The notes under the pieces are model-generated. The model did not search any database and had not been told where the DNA came from. It saw only the letters and a list, made by a program, of their open reading frames with translations. The position numbers and the translations under genes are program-made. DNA of 64,000 nt from Auricularia sp. M13. Taxonomy: Eukaryota > Basidiomycota > Agaricomycetes > Auriculariales > Auriculariaceae. Location of the stretch: positions 1,860,001 through 1,924,000 of the forward strand of contig CM073198.1 of NCBI GenBank assembly GCA_037042915.1, read 5' to 3'. Shown here in pieces: positions 1 to 11,579 of this stretch. The stretch's first letter is position 1. Each line of letters starts with the position of its first letter.

Positions 1-170
1 GTGAAGGCAGGTGCGTTGGCGGCGGGAAAGCGCCCGACTCGGCCGTCACGCGTTCTCTCCGGCACCAACTGTAGCTCCATGACCCGATCCACATTCTCGG
101 CCGTCCATGCATAAATACGACGCTGCCCGGTCCCATGCTCGCTTCTCCCCATACCTCAATATCCAACACG

Positions 171-1327
171 ATGCGTCACTCCTGGGCCAGCCTGCCGCCC
201 GAGCTGCTCTTTCTCATCCTCGAGCCGGAGCCCGCGGCGTCGTCGGCCGTAGCCTCGCGACGCACCCACCGGCAACTTCTGCTCGTCTGCGCGCTCGTCT
301 GCAAGACGTGGGCGGACATCGCGCAGACGGTACTCTTCCGCCACATTCACGTCGAGCATACGCCCGAATACCGCAACGTCTTCGCACGCCTGGTTTCCAC
401 GCTGTCCTACCTTTCACACACTAAGCGGTTCCTCCCGCTTGCAACGCGCACTCTGGCCGTCGACGTCGGTGACCACTGGCTACCGCACGGGAAGACCTGC
501 ACACACGCCGACACGTCCTCCGTCGCGCTCGCCGTGCATCTCTGCTCGCGGCTGGGCCATCTCCGCCTGCACGTGCGCGAAGGTGTGCGGCACTCGTTCT
601 CTGAGTCGAGCCTGGTACTGCTTCGCACGACGCGCACCGTCACGAAGCTCTCCATAACCGCGGACAGCTCGCCGATGCTGCCGCAGCTGCTGCACGTCTG
701 GCCGCAGCTGACCTTCCTCGACTCGCGCACATCGTCCGGCTTCCCGTCGCCCGTGACGCCGGCGGAGCTGCCCGCGCGCTGTGCGATCCGCGAGCTGCAC
801 GCGAGCGGTACCGCGCCGGACAGCATCGCGCGGCTCGCTGCGCCGTTCGCGGGCTCACTGCGCGCGCTGACTCTCGTCTCGCATCAGCGCACCGGCGCGC
901 CGCCGACACGCACGCTCTTCGACGGCTCCGTGCCGCTGCCCGCGCTCGAGAGCGCGACGCTGGACTGCGAATTTGACGCGCGCACGCTCGACGCGCTCCC
1001 CAGCGGCATCGCGCACCTCGGCCTCGTCTTCTGGGACACAGCGCTCTTCGCTGTGCTCCGCGCGTTCGTATCCCGGCGCAGCGGCACGCTGAAGGCCCTC
1101 TCGCTACTCGCGCCGAGAGCATGCAGTGCTACTGGACGCGGCGCATGCGCAGACGAAAGCGGCCTGCTGGACCTTTGCGCGCAGAACGGGATCACCGTCA
1201 GGTACCGCACTCGGGTAAGCACTCCCCGCTTCCTCCTCTCCTGCCCCCTTCTCTGACTTGCGACCCCGTTCTCACTACATTCGTCGCGCAGGAAGAGCTC
1301 GTGACGTCAGGCGCCACCTGGTACTGA
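171..1327 (+). CDS. F-box-like / leucine-rich protein
   Basis: Two exons, 171-1214 and 1292-1327, joined by a 77-nt GT-AG intron in phase 0; the second exon adds only 11 residues. The N-terminus has the F-box pattern LPPELLFLILE, then a run ending LLLVCALVCKTWADIAQTVLFRHIHV, the usual layout in agaricomycete F-box proteins (helical F-box, then a degenerate leucine-rich region). The rest is rich in leucine with spaced L-x-L segments. By family it would bring a substrate to an SCF ubiquitin ligase; the substrate is unknown. An in-frame ATG at 135 would add 12 residues; the one at 171 was preferred because it starts just before the F-box. These families are large and fast-evolving, so no orthologue is claimed. 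Confidence 0.7.
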
Positions 1328-2679
1328 CCTCCGATCCAGCAACGCCCCTGCACAACCTGGCGCGCCACGCGAACGCGGCACCAATTTTCCGGGCAGCACT
1401 CATAACAGGACGCGTCGCGGCCGCTGTGGGCTGCTGCGCATCACATCAGCACCGCGCAAATGAACTGCTGCCAGTACCAGTCGCATAATCGCATCGAACC
1501 TTGAATTTCGGGTCTGAGTCCGAGTCGGCCACTGTTCTTCGTCCATTGTATCCCCCCTGCGCGACTTGTGCGAGCAGAATAATACCCCCTCGAGCACTTT
1601 TCTTGGACGGAATGGACGGCGGCGATATCACCTGACGAATTAAACCTGCATGAAATGCAAGCGTCTGTGCACCCGCTCGTCCTGCACCCCTCATGATCAG
1701 GCTGTCGGGAAGAGGTGCGGCCGTTCCTGCACCATCATCTGCCTTGTTCTATCCGGGAGGATCAGTCTGCAACTCTGCGGTTCACACGCTCGCCCGGCTG
1801 TGCAGCTGCTCGTTATTATTATGCGCGGTTCTCCCTTCCCAGGTCTCCGGGCGGGTCCGGGACAGTGGCAGGCAGGCGTCGGGTCTTGCATTGCATGCAT
1901 GCGCAACAACAAAGAGAAGTCGCCCTGATTTGGACTGCCCTCACTATCGACGGGGCGGGCGCCTCTTTGCCCTCCACTCGAATCATGACCAAGTGCTTTG
2001 CTCCTCCTTTCTTTTGGCACTCTGGGGCTCGAGGAGCGAGGTTTCAGGCAGGAGCTGGAGCTTCGAAGTTGGCAGGGGCTCTTCCCAATTGAAATTCAAT
2101 CTGTTCTGCCGTGGGTAACTGGGTTCCGGAATCCAGACCTAGTCGAGGTGTCCGTGCATGTCCAGCAGCACAGACCTCAGATCCCAGGCTGCAGAACAAA
2201 TTTGAGCTGCGGACCGGTCGGCGGAGGCGAAACTCTGAGGCCCACTGGCAGCTATTAAGAAGATCTGGGAAGAACAGTGGATGCGCAACGTTGCGCAGCC
2301 AGCCATTCAGTCGGTTTGTTTTGCGTTTCTCCCCTGCGTGGCATTGGCAGCGAAAACCACGGTTGACGCGGTCCGCCCGTGGCGTGCGATCTCCCCACGA
2401 CGCGTTCTATGCCTTGCAATCACTACCGTAGAAGGGCGCTTTGAGCTTTGAGGTGTTCTTTCTGCCCCGGCCCGCCGGTGTCTTTGATATCCTTTACTTG
2501 GCGGCTTCCTTGTCTTAGCCGTGAACTTGCAGCGACGTTTCCATGCGAGACCTTGGGCCGGGTTGCTATATGGATTGTTTGTTGGATTCAGTACATGCTA
2601 GAGGATGTTAATACAGTTGACTGCGACAAGAAACTCCGGCGTAGTCGTCGTTGTGCGAGTGCTCAAATCGCCGGGATGT
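1328..2679. other. Intergenic region, no gene seen
   Basis: About 1.35 kb between the F-box-like gene and the 3' end of the minus-strand epimerase gene. Reading frames here are short, overlap on both strands and show no family motif. I see nothing I can support. Confidence 0.6.
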
Positions 2680-3797
2680 TTAAAGCTTCACAGGGTTATC
2701 TGCGGAAGGCAGCTCGACCACCTGCTCCGAGCCAGGGTACCTAGGCAGATCCAGCTGGTACTTCTCTTCCAGATACCTGGGAGCAAAGAAAACGACGAGC
2801 CACGTCAGTGAAACACCAGAAGCCAGGAGCGCGAGCATCTGACTGGGAGTATGTACATACTTTGGTACGAAGCGCCCGCCAAGAAAGTGTCGCCCTTGGA
2901 ACGCGCGCACGCCCTGCTTGGGCGCGGTGAGGCTGATGAGCACCGCGGGCTCGAGCGCCGGCGCCTTCCCGCCACCGTCCACGGACAGCGCGGCATCCGG
3001 CTTGCCGGCGTCGACGTCCCATCCGCTTGGGATGTCGACGCTGACGATGGGCGGGACGGCTTCGCCGGACAGCAGGCTCAGCGCGGCGTCGAACGGCGCG
3101 CGCACGGGCGGCTTGAAGGAGAAGCCGAAGATCGCGTCGAGCACGACGTCCGTCTTGGGCAGCGTGGCACGTAGCTGCTCGATGTCGTTGATGACGGGGA
3201 TGTCCATGTTCGTGCATTGCTGCTGCAGGCGCTTATAGATGTCTTTCGAGCCGGGCTGTTGTGGAGATGTCAGCTCGTATCTCAATGGCGATGACAATCA
3301 AGTTTGTGGAGAGCTGACCTTGGGCAAGTAGATAGTAGGCCTGTATCCGAAGAGGGCTGCGAGGTGGGTATGAGCATAAACTGACGCGTTTCTCGTACAA
3401 GACTCGACTCACCCAAGTGACGGGCAGCAACAAGGCCATCGCCTCCCTTCAACCAATAGTTATTGCCTTTGCGCCAGATAACTAAGGTAGCACGTACCTG
3501 GTTACCTGGTCCGCAGCACACAAGGACGCGCTGGTGCATGTCAAGCGGGAAGACCTTTTGCAATGCAGTCGCGCAGGCTAGCCCCGCCAGTTCCATGAGC
3601 TATAGCGCACCATGACGCGTTAGACTAGTCAGTGCACATTGCATAGAATGATGCGCACCTGGTCGAGGCTGAACGCGCCATGCTCGCTCATTAGTTCATT
3701 GTCAATCTGTGTGGAAGCGTGTGAGTTCGTATGTATCCTGGTATTCATGATAATGAACACCAGCCTCCTGAGCGAGTTTCGCGTCAAGATATCGCAT
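2680..3797 (-). CDS. NNR1: NAD(P)H-hydrate epimerase (YjeF N-terminal domain)
   Basis: This enzyme interconverts the R and S forms of hydrated NAD(P)H so that the dehydratase can repair both. Exons on the minus strand: 3797-3759, 3706-3659, 3599-3498, 3446-3413, 3356-3319, 3255-2861, 2776-2680, giving about 250 aa. Family blocks appear in order across exon joins: [36 protein letters not shown] (nucleotide-binding loop), [25 protein letters not shown] and a C-terminus ending [10 protein letters not shown]. The best-defined intron is 2860-2777 (GTATGT..CAG), which rebuilds RFVPKYLEEKY. The first intron is uncertain: a GTTCAT donor at 3758, or a GC donor three codons earlier, which would give a sequence closer to yeast. 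An in-frame ATG at 3902 adds a 35-residue Arg/Ser-rich leader without acidic residues, possibly a mitochondrial presequence. Confidence 0.92.
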
Positions 3798-3902
3798 ATT
3801 TGTTATATTTCTGAGATGCAGGCGAGGGTATGAATGCAAGGATGGTGGGCGGAGTGCACGAGCTATGCTTGACGTCAATCGGGTGCGCAAAGCAGAGTGC
3901 AT

Positions 3903-5266
3903 GCGGCGGATCGGACCGGCGACCAGCCTTTCCTTGTCTCACCTCCGCGAACTCGTCTTTGCTGCCAAGCACTCGAGAGCTCGTATGATCCTAACGCATA
4001 TTATACGTTGCTTGAAACGAGGGCCATAGCGCATCTAAGTTAGCGATTTTTCTTACTTCAGATAGGTCACAAGATATGCTGTCAGCTCCTGACCCAGTAA
4101 CTCCATCCCTCGCATTTTTATGCGAGGGAAGACCTAGGAGTCCGCCCTACGATTATCTTGTCTATTCTCGTATTCGGGCATGTTGCGCAGGCTGCTTCCG
4201 CCTGCGTGTTCTTGGTCTTGTCTCTCGCCGCCGCGCTCGTCTTGCTCTGTTTTTCCCAGCGCAACCTATGTCTTGGATACGCGCGCCCTGGGTACGATGT
4301 TGATTTTGTCGTATGGGATGCACACGCGCTTTCTATTTATCTATCCGCTTCCCCCGGGCGACCTCACTTGACGCACTCGCTACAAGTACGAACCTCACGC
4401 TTAGGGTCAATGGAGGCTTCCTAACATGTTTTTACACCGCCGGCCACCGGGCACTTGCTATTGGCTTAGCTCCTGGCTGAAGAAACAGGACACAGAGGTC
4501 GACATGCATAACCGCCTTCTCAAGTGAGACTAAATCCGTGTCCCAGGAAAACAAGGACGGTTATCATGCGCGAGTGGATTTTTTCAGCTGATTTCAGTGC
4601 CGCTGCGAAGGCCGAAACATCGCTGCGTCTCTGAGCGACGTTGTGGCGTTCCCCGATTCCATGCCGAAGCAGGTGCCTGAGACGATGCTCGCCGTTGTCA
4701 TCTGATTCCCTGTAGTGAGGATGGGTTCGTTGCTGTCTGCCATTGCCAACGTTGAACCACGGCCCAGTCTCCCTTTGCAATTGATCACTGGTAGGTATTA
4801 CAGTCCTATGCAATTCATGATCATTGTTGCATTTGCTGACGCTGCCAAATGCTGAGCGTTTCAGAGGATCTCTTTGGGATCCTCCTCACTGCCTCCCGAT
4901 CATGATTTCTCATCGAATTACATAGTTAGAAGCGATATATTAGTACCCGCTCACTCAATCACTGAGTCAATGCATCAGCCCGCTCGTGTCGGAGAGCATA
5001 CATGCACAGTACGAGTCTTAGATGTCGCTTTCGAGTGGCTGGAAACGGCGACGGAGACTTGCCCAACTGGGACCGCTCTGCCAATCTTGCTGTGGCAGAC
5101 ACCCACAGCCTGGGGATCTTCGATCATGTCGGAATTGAGGACCCTGAGGCTGTGTCAGATGAGCCTGGAGCATGATTGGATTTATGAATACGGCGCTCGG
5201 TGTTCTTCCAGTCATCTTCTCCTTCCTTTCGCTTCGTGCGCGCGCTCTTTCTGTCCCCCCATCATC
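3903..5266. other. Intergenic region between divergent genes
   Basis: About 1.36 kb separates the epimerase (-) from the NLR-like gene (+), so it should hold both promoters. No protein-like frame with family motifs was found; a short hydrophobic frame near 4158-4260 has no support beyond its length. Confidence 0.5.
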
Positions 5267-8200
5267 ATGTCGCTCGCCGTCGCGGCCGCCGCGCTCAAGC
5301 AAGTGGTGCAGATCCAAGGCGAAGGCATCGCGACAGCACTACTGGGCACCGCGCAGGTCATCAGCGAAGCAGCCACAGTGCGTACTTGGACGCATCAGCG
5401 TCGACGTCGGACCATCTAACGACGCGCTTCAGGAGATACGGGGTACGAAGGGCGCGGCGCAGGCGCTCTCGCGACGCGTGAATGAGCTCGTTACTGTCAT
5501 CACAACGGAATTAGAGGCCCTCGAAACGGCTCAGTACAAACAGCCAGACGGATGGAGGAAGAGTCTGCTTAACTTTCAGGAGTGCGTGGACGCCTTTGGC
5601 GCTGCTTATATCGCGTAACCGCCCACCTGTAGGGTCTTAATGGAGGCGGTGGCCGCTCTCAAGAAGTGCGCTCAGCACAGCTACATTATGCAAGTACTAC
5701 ATCAGGACCGGGACGCAAGGGAGCTCAAGTCGGTTTCGGAGCACATAGAATATGCGTTTGAAGCATTAATGGCGCGTGTAGTAAAGTCTTTGAGAGTAGA
5801 ATTGCTGATGACCTTGCAGATCGAAGCCCGGTTAAATATCGTGCACATGTCTGCGTCTGCTCTCCCGTCGAAGGCGCTAGCAGAAGTACAATCGTTCAAG
5901 ATATCGCGGCCAGTTTTAGAAGCACTGGATTCCACGTCTTCCCGACCACCTGCGCCACCGTACTATTTCGGACGCATGAACGAGGTCATGTTCGTTGTTG
6001 ACATTATCACCGGCCCCAGCCCGGGTCACGTAGTCATCCTGGGCGCTCCTGGCATGGGGAAGACGTCGCTTGCGGTCGTGGTGATGCATCAGCCTCAGGT
6101 GCTGACGCATTTCAACGATCGCCGATACTTCGTTTCATGCGAGACGACCGTGGGACAATCAAGCTGTCTCGCCTCGGTTTCGGGCTTCTTTGGCGTGTCG
6201 TACTCGAACCCGAAGGTCGCCAAAAAGTCGCTTGCTCGCATACTTGGCGAAGCGCCGACCTTGCTGGTCTTGGATAACTTCGAGTCATGCTGGGAGGCGC
6301 CCGACGTGCGAAGTTTGGCCGAAGAAGAGCTGCAGTTTCTTGGAACCATTCCAACGCTCACGCTCATTGTCACGCTTCGAGGTTCGGAAAGGCCTTATGG
6401 TATCCCTTGGGCAAAGCCTTTCCTTCCTCCCCTGGCTCCACTCGATGACGCTGCGTCGATAGAGACATTCCTCACGGTTTCGGGCATGGAGGATAGTTCG
6501 CCGGGTGTCCGAGCTTTGACCAAGCAGCTGGGGAATATCCCTCTTGCTGTCGTCCTCATGGCCAACCTGGCGCAATACGAGTCCACGGACGTTCTTCTCA
6601 CCCGGTGGGAGTCGCATCGAACGGCGATGCTTCAGAGAGGCAGCGACCTCAACCGCCTGCACTCGCTCGACGCTTCCATTTCGCTCTCTATACAGTCTCC
6701 CCGCATGCGGGCGGATGCGAAGGCCCTAGAGTTACTGGGACAGCTGTCTTTACTTCCGCGGGGCGTCGTCGACACAGACCTACGGTTGTGGAACGGGTAC
6801 CAGCCACACGCGCTTTCTACCTTATTCCAAACTTCCCTCGTGCACAGGTCTCCAGACAACCGAGTCTACGTTCTCCCACCCATCCGCGAGTTCGTGCTGC
6901 ACCATTATCCGCCGTCGGACGCCGTCGCTGAACCTCTATACGATCATTACTTCGGACTCGCCGACCTCTTACGCAAGGCGCGTCCCGATGTCGGCAAAGA
7001 GTCGCATCTCATGTCCACCGCGGCGCGAGAGGTAGAGAATATCGAATCCGTCATTCGATACGCACTCGGACGGGGAGAGCAGCGCGCCGTGCTTGCCACC
7101 GTGCACACATGCGCACTGCACATTCTCGCGGGGTTCGGAACAGGGCCCGACCTGCTACAGTCCGCGCTTCGTACTGCTCGCGCAGCGGGGTTGGACGCGC
7201 TTGTGGCGGACCTGCTGCTCAGCTGGGGCATCATGACTGCGGACATGGGCGTTCCCGGAGACGCGGCCGCGCTGTACCGCGAGGCCCGCGACCTGTACGA
7301 GCGCGTGGGTAATCACGCCGGGGCGATCGACGCTGGCTGCAATCTCACCGTCTATCTCGAGCCGGCCGAAGCCATCTCCGAGGCGACGCGGCTGCGCGCA
7401 GTCGCAGAAGAGCTGTGTGACCTTAAGGCAGTGGCGGTATGCAGCCGCAGACTTGGGCAGGCGTGCGAGCGCGCAGGGCGCATGGCCGACGCGCGGGCGG
7501 GATACGCGCAGGCCGTGGAGAAGCTTCGCGCCGCGGGGAAGGCGGACACCCGCAGTTTCGCAATGTCGCTCATGCGCGTCGCGACATTCGACTCCTACGC
7601 CGGCGACCTCGACCGCGCGATCGCGCAGTACCACGAGGCACTCCCGCTGCTCGAGGCCACAAACTACATCACCGGCGTCGGCGTCGCACACACCGCGCTG
7701 GGAAAGGCGTACTTCGTCCAGGGGCAGTTCGCCGACGCCGTCAACCATTTCCAGCGCTCGCTGGCCGCGTACCGCGCGGCCAAGTACAAATTCGAGGTCC
7801 TCTGTCTCTCACGACTCGCCTTCGCGCATCTCGGCGCGGGAGACGACGGCGCTGCGGAGGACGCGATCGAGAGCGCGGAGAAACTCACGGCGGGCGAGGG
7901 AGGCAGCGACTACTCGCGCGGCTTCGTCCTGCGCGCGCGCGGCGCGCTCGCGCGCCACCACGGCGACCTCGCGGCGGCGCGGGCGATCCTCCACGCCGCG
8001 TGCATGCTGGACCAGCGCATGAACCAGCGCGAGTCCGAGGCGCACCTCCTGCACGCCGAGACGCTCGCCCTGCTCGGCGGCGTCGAGCTCGCCGCGGGAC
8101 ACTGCGATGACGCCCGCACGCTGTTTGTGACGGCAGCGCTGCTGTGGCGCAAACACGACAGACCCGTGGACCTCGTCATCGGCCTGTGCAATCTCGCGGA

Positions 8201-8447
8201 GGCGCTCGACGATGAGACGGCGCGGGCGGTGTTGGAGGCTATGTTGCTTCCCCTGCAGCGTTTCGGCTGTCGTGGACGGCGGGCGGGCGCTATGTTGCAG
8301 TTGGCGGGCATCACGCAGAGGCGCGGTGACTTCGCAGAAGCTTTACGCCGTGCGGGGGTCGCTGTGAAACTGTTCGTCGATGCGGGAGACGAGGTGGGAG
8401 CCGAGAAGGCCCGCGCGGTCGTGGAGCATTTGCGAGTCGAATCATAA
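5267..8447 (+). CDS. NLR-like protein: helical bundle, nSTAND NTPase, TPR repeats
   Basis: Exons 5267-5377, 5433-5581 and 5633-8447 give 1024 aa; both introns are GT-AG and keep frame. Residues about 1-160 are predominantly helical with the spacing seen in fungal MLKL/HeLo-like bundles (inference). The NTPase module has P-loop GAPGMGKTS (about 224-232), Walker B LLVLDNFE (about 297-304), the sensor-like TLRGSERP (about 334-341) and the GLPL-like LGNIPLAVVLMA (about 386-397). The block from YFGR to PFLPPLAPL matches the fungal nSTAND1/NB-ARC pattern well. From about residue 560 to the end, Ala/Leu-rich helical pairs with A-x-x-x-Y and G-x-Y spacing look like TPR repeats. By family, ligand binding at the repeats would trigger NTP-dependent oligomerisation and activation of the N-terminal domain. 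The ligand is unknown. All key NTPase residues are present. Confidence 0.88.
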
Positions 8448-9351
8448 TTTATTTCATGGCGGCCTGGCTGGAGCTGTATTGCTATCATTATTCCGTACCA
8501 TGTACCATTAGTAGTTCGCTGCTTTGCCGCTATCTCATGTTTGCATTCGAGACTCACGAGCTTGGTCCGTCGGACAATTGAGAAGGGAGAGTAACGCTGA
8601 CTCTCCTTGCTCCGGTCTCACGAAAGGCCCCACTGGGTTTCTGCGAATGCCACGCAGGGTGGGAAGGCGGGGCGCGCAGACTCCAAGTGTTCTCAGGCTG
8701 GAGCGCGGCGGGACTCAAAACGGTTTGGGTCCCAGGGTCTGAGAAGGTCCTCTTGCCCACTGCCAGGGGCATGCCAGTGCCGTCGCGGGTTCTCTGATCG
8801 CGCGGAGAGGGTAATCTAGTAGCTTTTTTGTCTATGCCTTATGTATATCTGGATCTCGCGCTGCAGCCGATATGAGAGCCAGGATCGCCTGCTGTGGAAC
8901 GACGCGGGACTCAAAGTCTTCTGGGCGAGTCCGTTTAGCGCAGATTCGGCACTTGCTTCCGTGTCGGTCCAGGGAATTGTGCTGGAAAGTTGGTGGCTAG
9001 ATCGTGTACATATGAACAACTGAGCCCGGAATGGGAGACGAGAACTCCCACCTCTGGCGAGACCGACCGGCTACGAGTGTTCCTCGCCTCGTAGAGAGAA
9101 ATCGTGTCCGAAACCAAGCTACTATAGACGAAGTGGCCGAGCGAACACCTGCACCAGCTTTGCGGGTAAATGTGCGCATTCTCACAGACTATTAATGTAC
9201 CTCAAGCTCATTGAGTGCCAGCTCACACCGCTGTAGTAGACCCTGAGACGCCGAGCGCGAGCAGAGTGACAAACGGTGATCATGACCCAAATAGGGCTAT
9301 ACCATGCTTACCGTGAGGCCGGGAAGCCATAGCATTAGTATTGCGACTCAT

Positions 9352-9379
9352 AGCTGAGACCTTTAGGGGGGTCTCAGCT
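9352..9379. repeat. Perfect 10-bp inverted repeat (hairpin)
   Basis: AGCTGAGACC at 9352-9361 is followed after an 8-nt loop by its exact reverse complement GGTCTCAGCT at 9370-9379. No gene end lies close by, so its role, if any, is unknown. Confidence 0.6.
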
Positions 9380-9631
9380 CTGAGTCCGAAGGAGCTTCAA
9401 GTTCGCCGTTCTCTCCGAGTCGCATCCGGATATTGATACCTTTACCTGGTACCATAGGCGAGCACACTCACGATTCACGATTGCATCTCATGAACAGATA
9501 CCTAGATAAGTATACCTCCCGCCCCGACCGGCGCCACCCACTGCCCTTCGGGAGCAGACGGCGCCCGCATCGACTGAATGGCCGCGGTGGCGACAGACGT
9601 GCAAATGCAGATTGGCGCTGTACACAGTGCG

Positions 9632-9696
9632 CGGCTCGACTGAGTGGGACGCACGGCTCGAGTGAATGCGTCGACGCGGCTCGAGTGAATGCGTCG
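9632..9696. repeat. Short tandem repeat, about 22-bp period
   Basis: Two exact copies of a 20-bp unit beginning CGGCTCGAGTGAATGCG lie at 9654-9673 and 9677-9696. A diverged third copy precedes them at 9632-9651. Confidence 0.55.
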
Positions 9697-10678
9697 CACG
9701 TCCCTCCGAGTCGAAGATACAGTACAGTATCTCGACCGCCGCAAAGTATGTATAGAGTCCGAGGAGAAGACGCGACTGTACAGTCAGCATTCCAGCATTC
9801 CAGCCGCACAGAAGAGAGCTCGAGAAGAGTGGAGCCCCGAAGCAAAGCACAAAGCATGAAGACGACTCAACTTGCAGTCATGCCAGTGAGTCCGAAGCTT
9901 GTGTAACTGTAAGTGAAAAGTGAAGTTTTGCCATTCGAAGCACCAGCATGGCTGGCAGGATTCACTGCAGAAGCCGGCTGCCGGATTTTGGGCCTCGCGT
10001 TTACGCCAGACTTTGACGTTGACGTCCGGCATCACGACGCAGCGAGGGCCTGGACTGCGTGCGAGGATTTCTCGCCCAGCCTGACAGTGAGATAAGCGTG
10101 CTGCGTGCGCGCGATTGGGATTTGAGGGCGGGGGCGAGTGCTCAGGGACCATGCATGACGGAGCAAACAATTTGAAAGTGAACGAGCAACGCACAATGCT
10201 GCTGCTGCAGCAGGAGTGGATGGTGCTGACTGTCACTGAGGGTAACATCACACTGCAAACATCACACGAGTGACCACTGACCACTGACTGAGCGAGGACG
10301 GGCAAGCAAGCGGGGCCACGGCGGCGGCGGAAGTTTGCGCGGCGGTGAGAGCACCCGCCGGCAACCGCATGAGAGGCTGGGTGTGTGTATGTGCGCCCGG
10401 GGCCGGGTGCCGGTCGCGAGGGAAAGGGGACTCTGAGACGGGCACGGACACTGGCAGGCGGCAGGCGACAGGCGACATGTACAAGCGAGGGCGAATCGCG
10501 CGTCGCGTCAACCAATGAGGAGGACTGGCGCAATGAGGCATGATGCATGATGACGGGGATCATTGAAAGCTCAAGATGTGCGGGCTCTTCGCTCGCTTGG
10601 GGGGACTGCAAGGGTCGACTGGACGGCACCGTCTATAGTCTATCGGCGTGACGTAGAGGACAGTAAGTAAGCGATAAG

Positions 10679-11503
10679 TTACGTCGTGGCGACGGCTGCG
10701 GCGGGCTTGGGCTTCGCGAACACGTGTGCGTGGGCGAGGCCAGGGATGGACTGCAGGCGCTACGGCGGGGGCGGGGCGGCGTCAGCATCCCTGCATCGGC
10801 GGGTGGGCGCGGCGCGCTTACCGGCGGGTTGACGAACCACGCGGTCTCCCACGCGTCCTCGGGCCAGTGCGCGCGCACGAACGCGGCGACGGGCGCGCCG
10901 GCCGCGGCGATCGCTGCGCGCACCTCGGCGGCCTCGGCGCCGGTGCCGACGAAGGCCGCGCCCTGCGGCAGATGGCGGTCGGCGTCGGCGAGGAGGTCGG
11001 CGTCGGCGCCGCCGGTGAAGCCCCAGAGGCCGCACTGGTCGATGCGGGCGCGCAGGTGGTCCGGGATGCGCGCGGGGTCGGCGATGGGCACGCGCGACCA
11101 GATGAGCGAGTGCTCGACGGCGTGCGGCACGGCGTACGGCCAGTCGTTGGGCAGGATGCGCCAGAGCTCCGCGGGCGTGTCGGGGCCGAAGTAGACGCCC
11201 TGCGGCGGCGGCGGGAGGTCGGACCAGCCGAGGCGCACGTCGACCAGGTAGCGCGCTGACCGGGGGAGGCGTTCAGCGGTGGGCCGTCGTCGTCGATGGC
11301 GATGGGGACGCACGCAGGGAGCCGTGGCGGGCGCGGACGGCGTCGCACCAGGCGTCGTAGCGCTGCTGGAGGGCGGGGTGGCGCTTGAGCAGGCCGAGGT
11401 CGCCCGAGTCGACGAAGCGGCGGAGGTCGAGCCAGGTGTATGCGCTGGGGTAGGCGGCGGCGATGTCCTCCCTGGTGGGGACCTGGGCGAGGAGGTCCGG
11501 CAT
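10679..11503 (-). CDS. DUF3605 protein (N-acetylglucosamine-induced protein type)
   Basis: Three exons, 11503-11314, 11255-10822 and 10759-10679, give 234 aa; both introns are GT-AG and 58-62 nt long. Recognisable DUF3605 blocks are the N-terminal aromatic/charged segment ending RHGSL, then RYLVDVRLGW, the central LPNDWPYAVPHAVEHSLIWS and the C-terminal TAWFVNPP. The last exon gives RLQSIPGLAHAHVFA, as expected for the conserved tail. Members are fungal cytosolic proteins; one was named for induction by N-acetylglucosamine, and the biochemical role is not established. The start codon is 76 bp from that of the divergent coiled-coil gene, so the two probably share a promoter. Confidence 0.85.
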
Positions 11504-11579
11504 GGATGGGCGCCTGAGAGAAGCAGGACGGAATTCAGAGTCAGTCAGAGCAGGCCCTCCCTTCCGCCCGCTGGCCAGT
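11504..11579. promoter_or_regulatory. Divergent promoter region
   Basis: Only 76 bp lie between the start codons of the DUF3605 gene (-) and the coiled-coil gene (+). Both 5' leaders and core promoters must lie here or overlap the neighbouring exons. No clear TATA box is visible. Confidence 0.45.

Larger units (their letters stand above)
8448..10678. other. Intergenic region with hairpin and short tandem repeat
   Basis: About 2.2 kb between the NLR-like gene and the 3' end of the DUF3605 gene. Frames are numerous but low-complexity and lack motifs. It contains the inverted repeat at 9352-9379 and the small tandem repeat at 9632-9696, listed separately. Confidence 0.5.

Noticed and set aside
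4076-4424. Short hydrophobic plus-strand frames resembling a small membrane protein
   Set aside because: Three overlapping frames compete, none extends through plausible introns, and no homology is recognised.
9784-10629. A 281-codon minus-strand frame
   Set aside because: Low-complexity Ser/Pro/Arg sequence without domains; it does not fit codon use of the neighbouring real genes.
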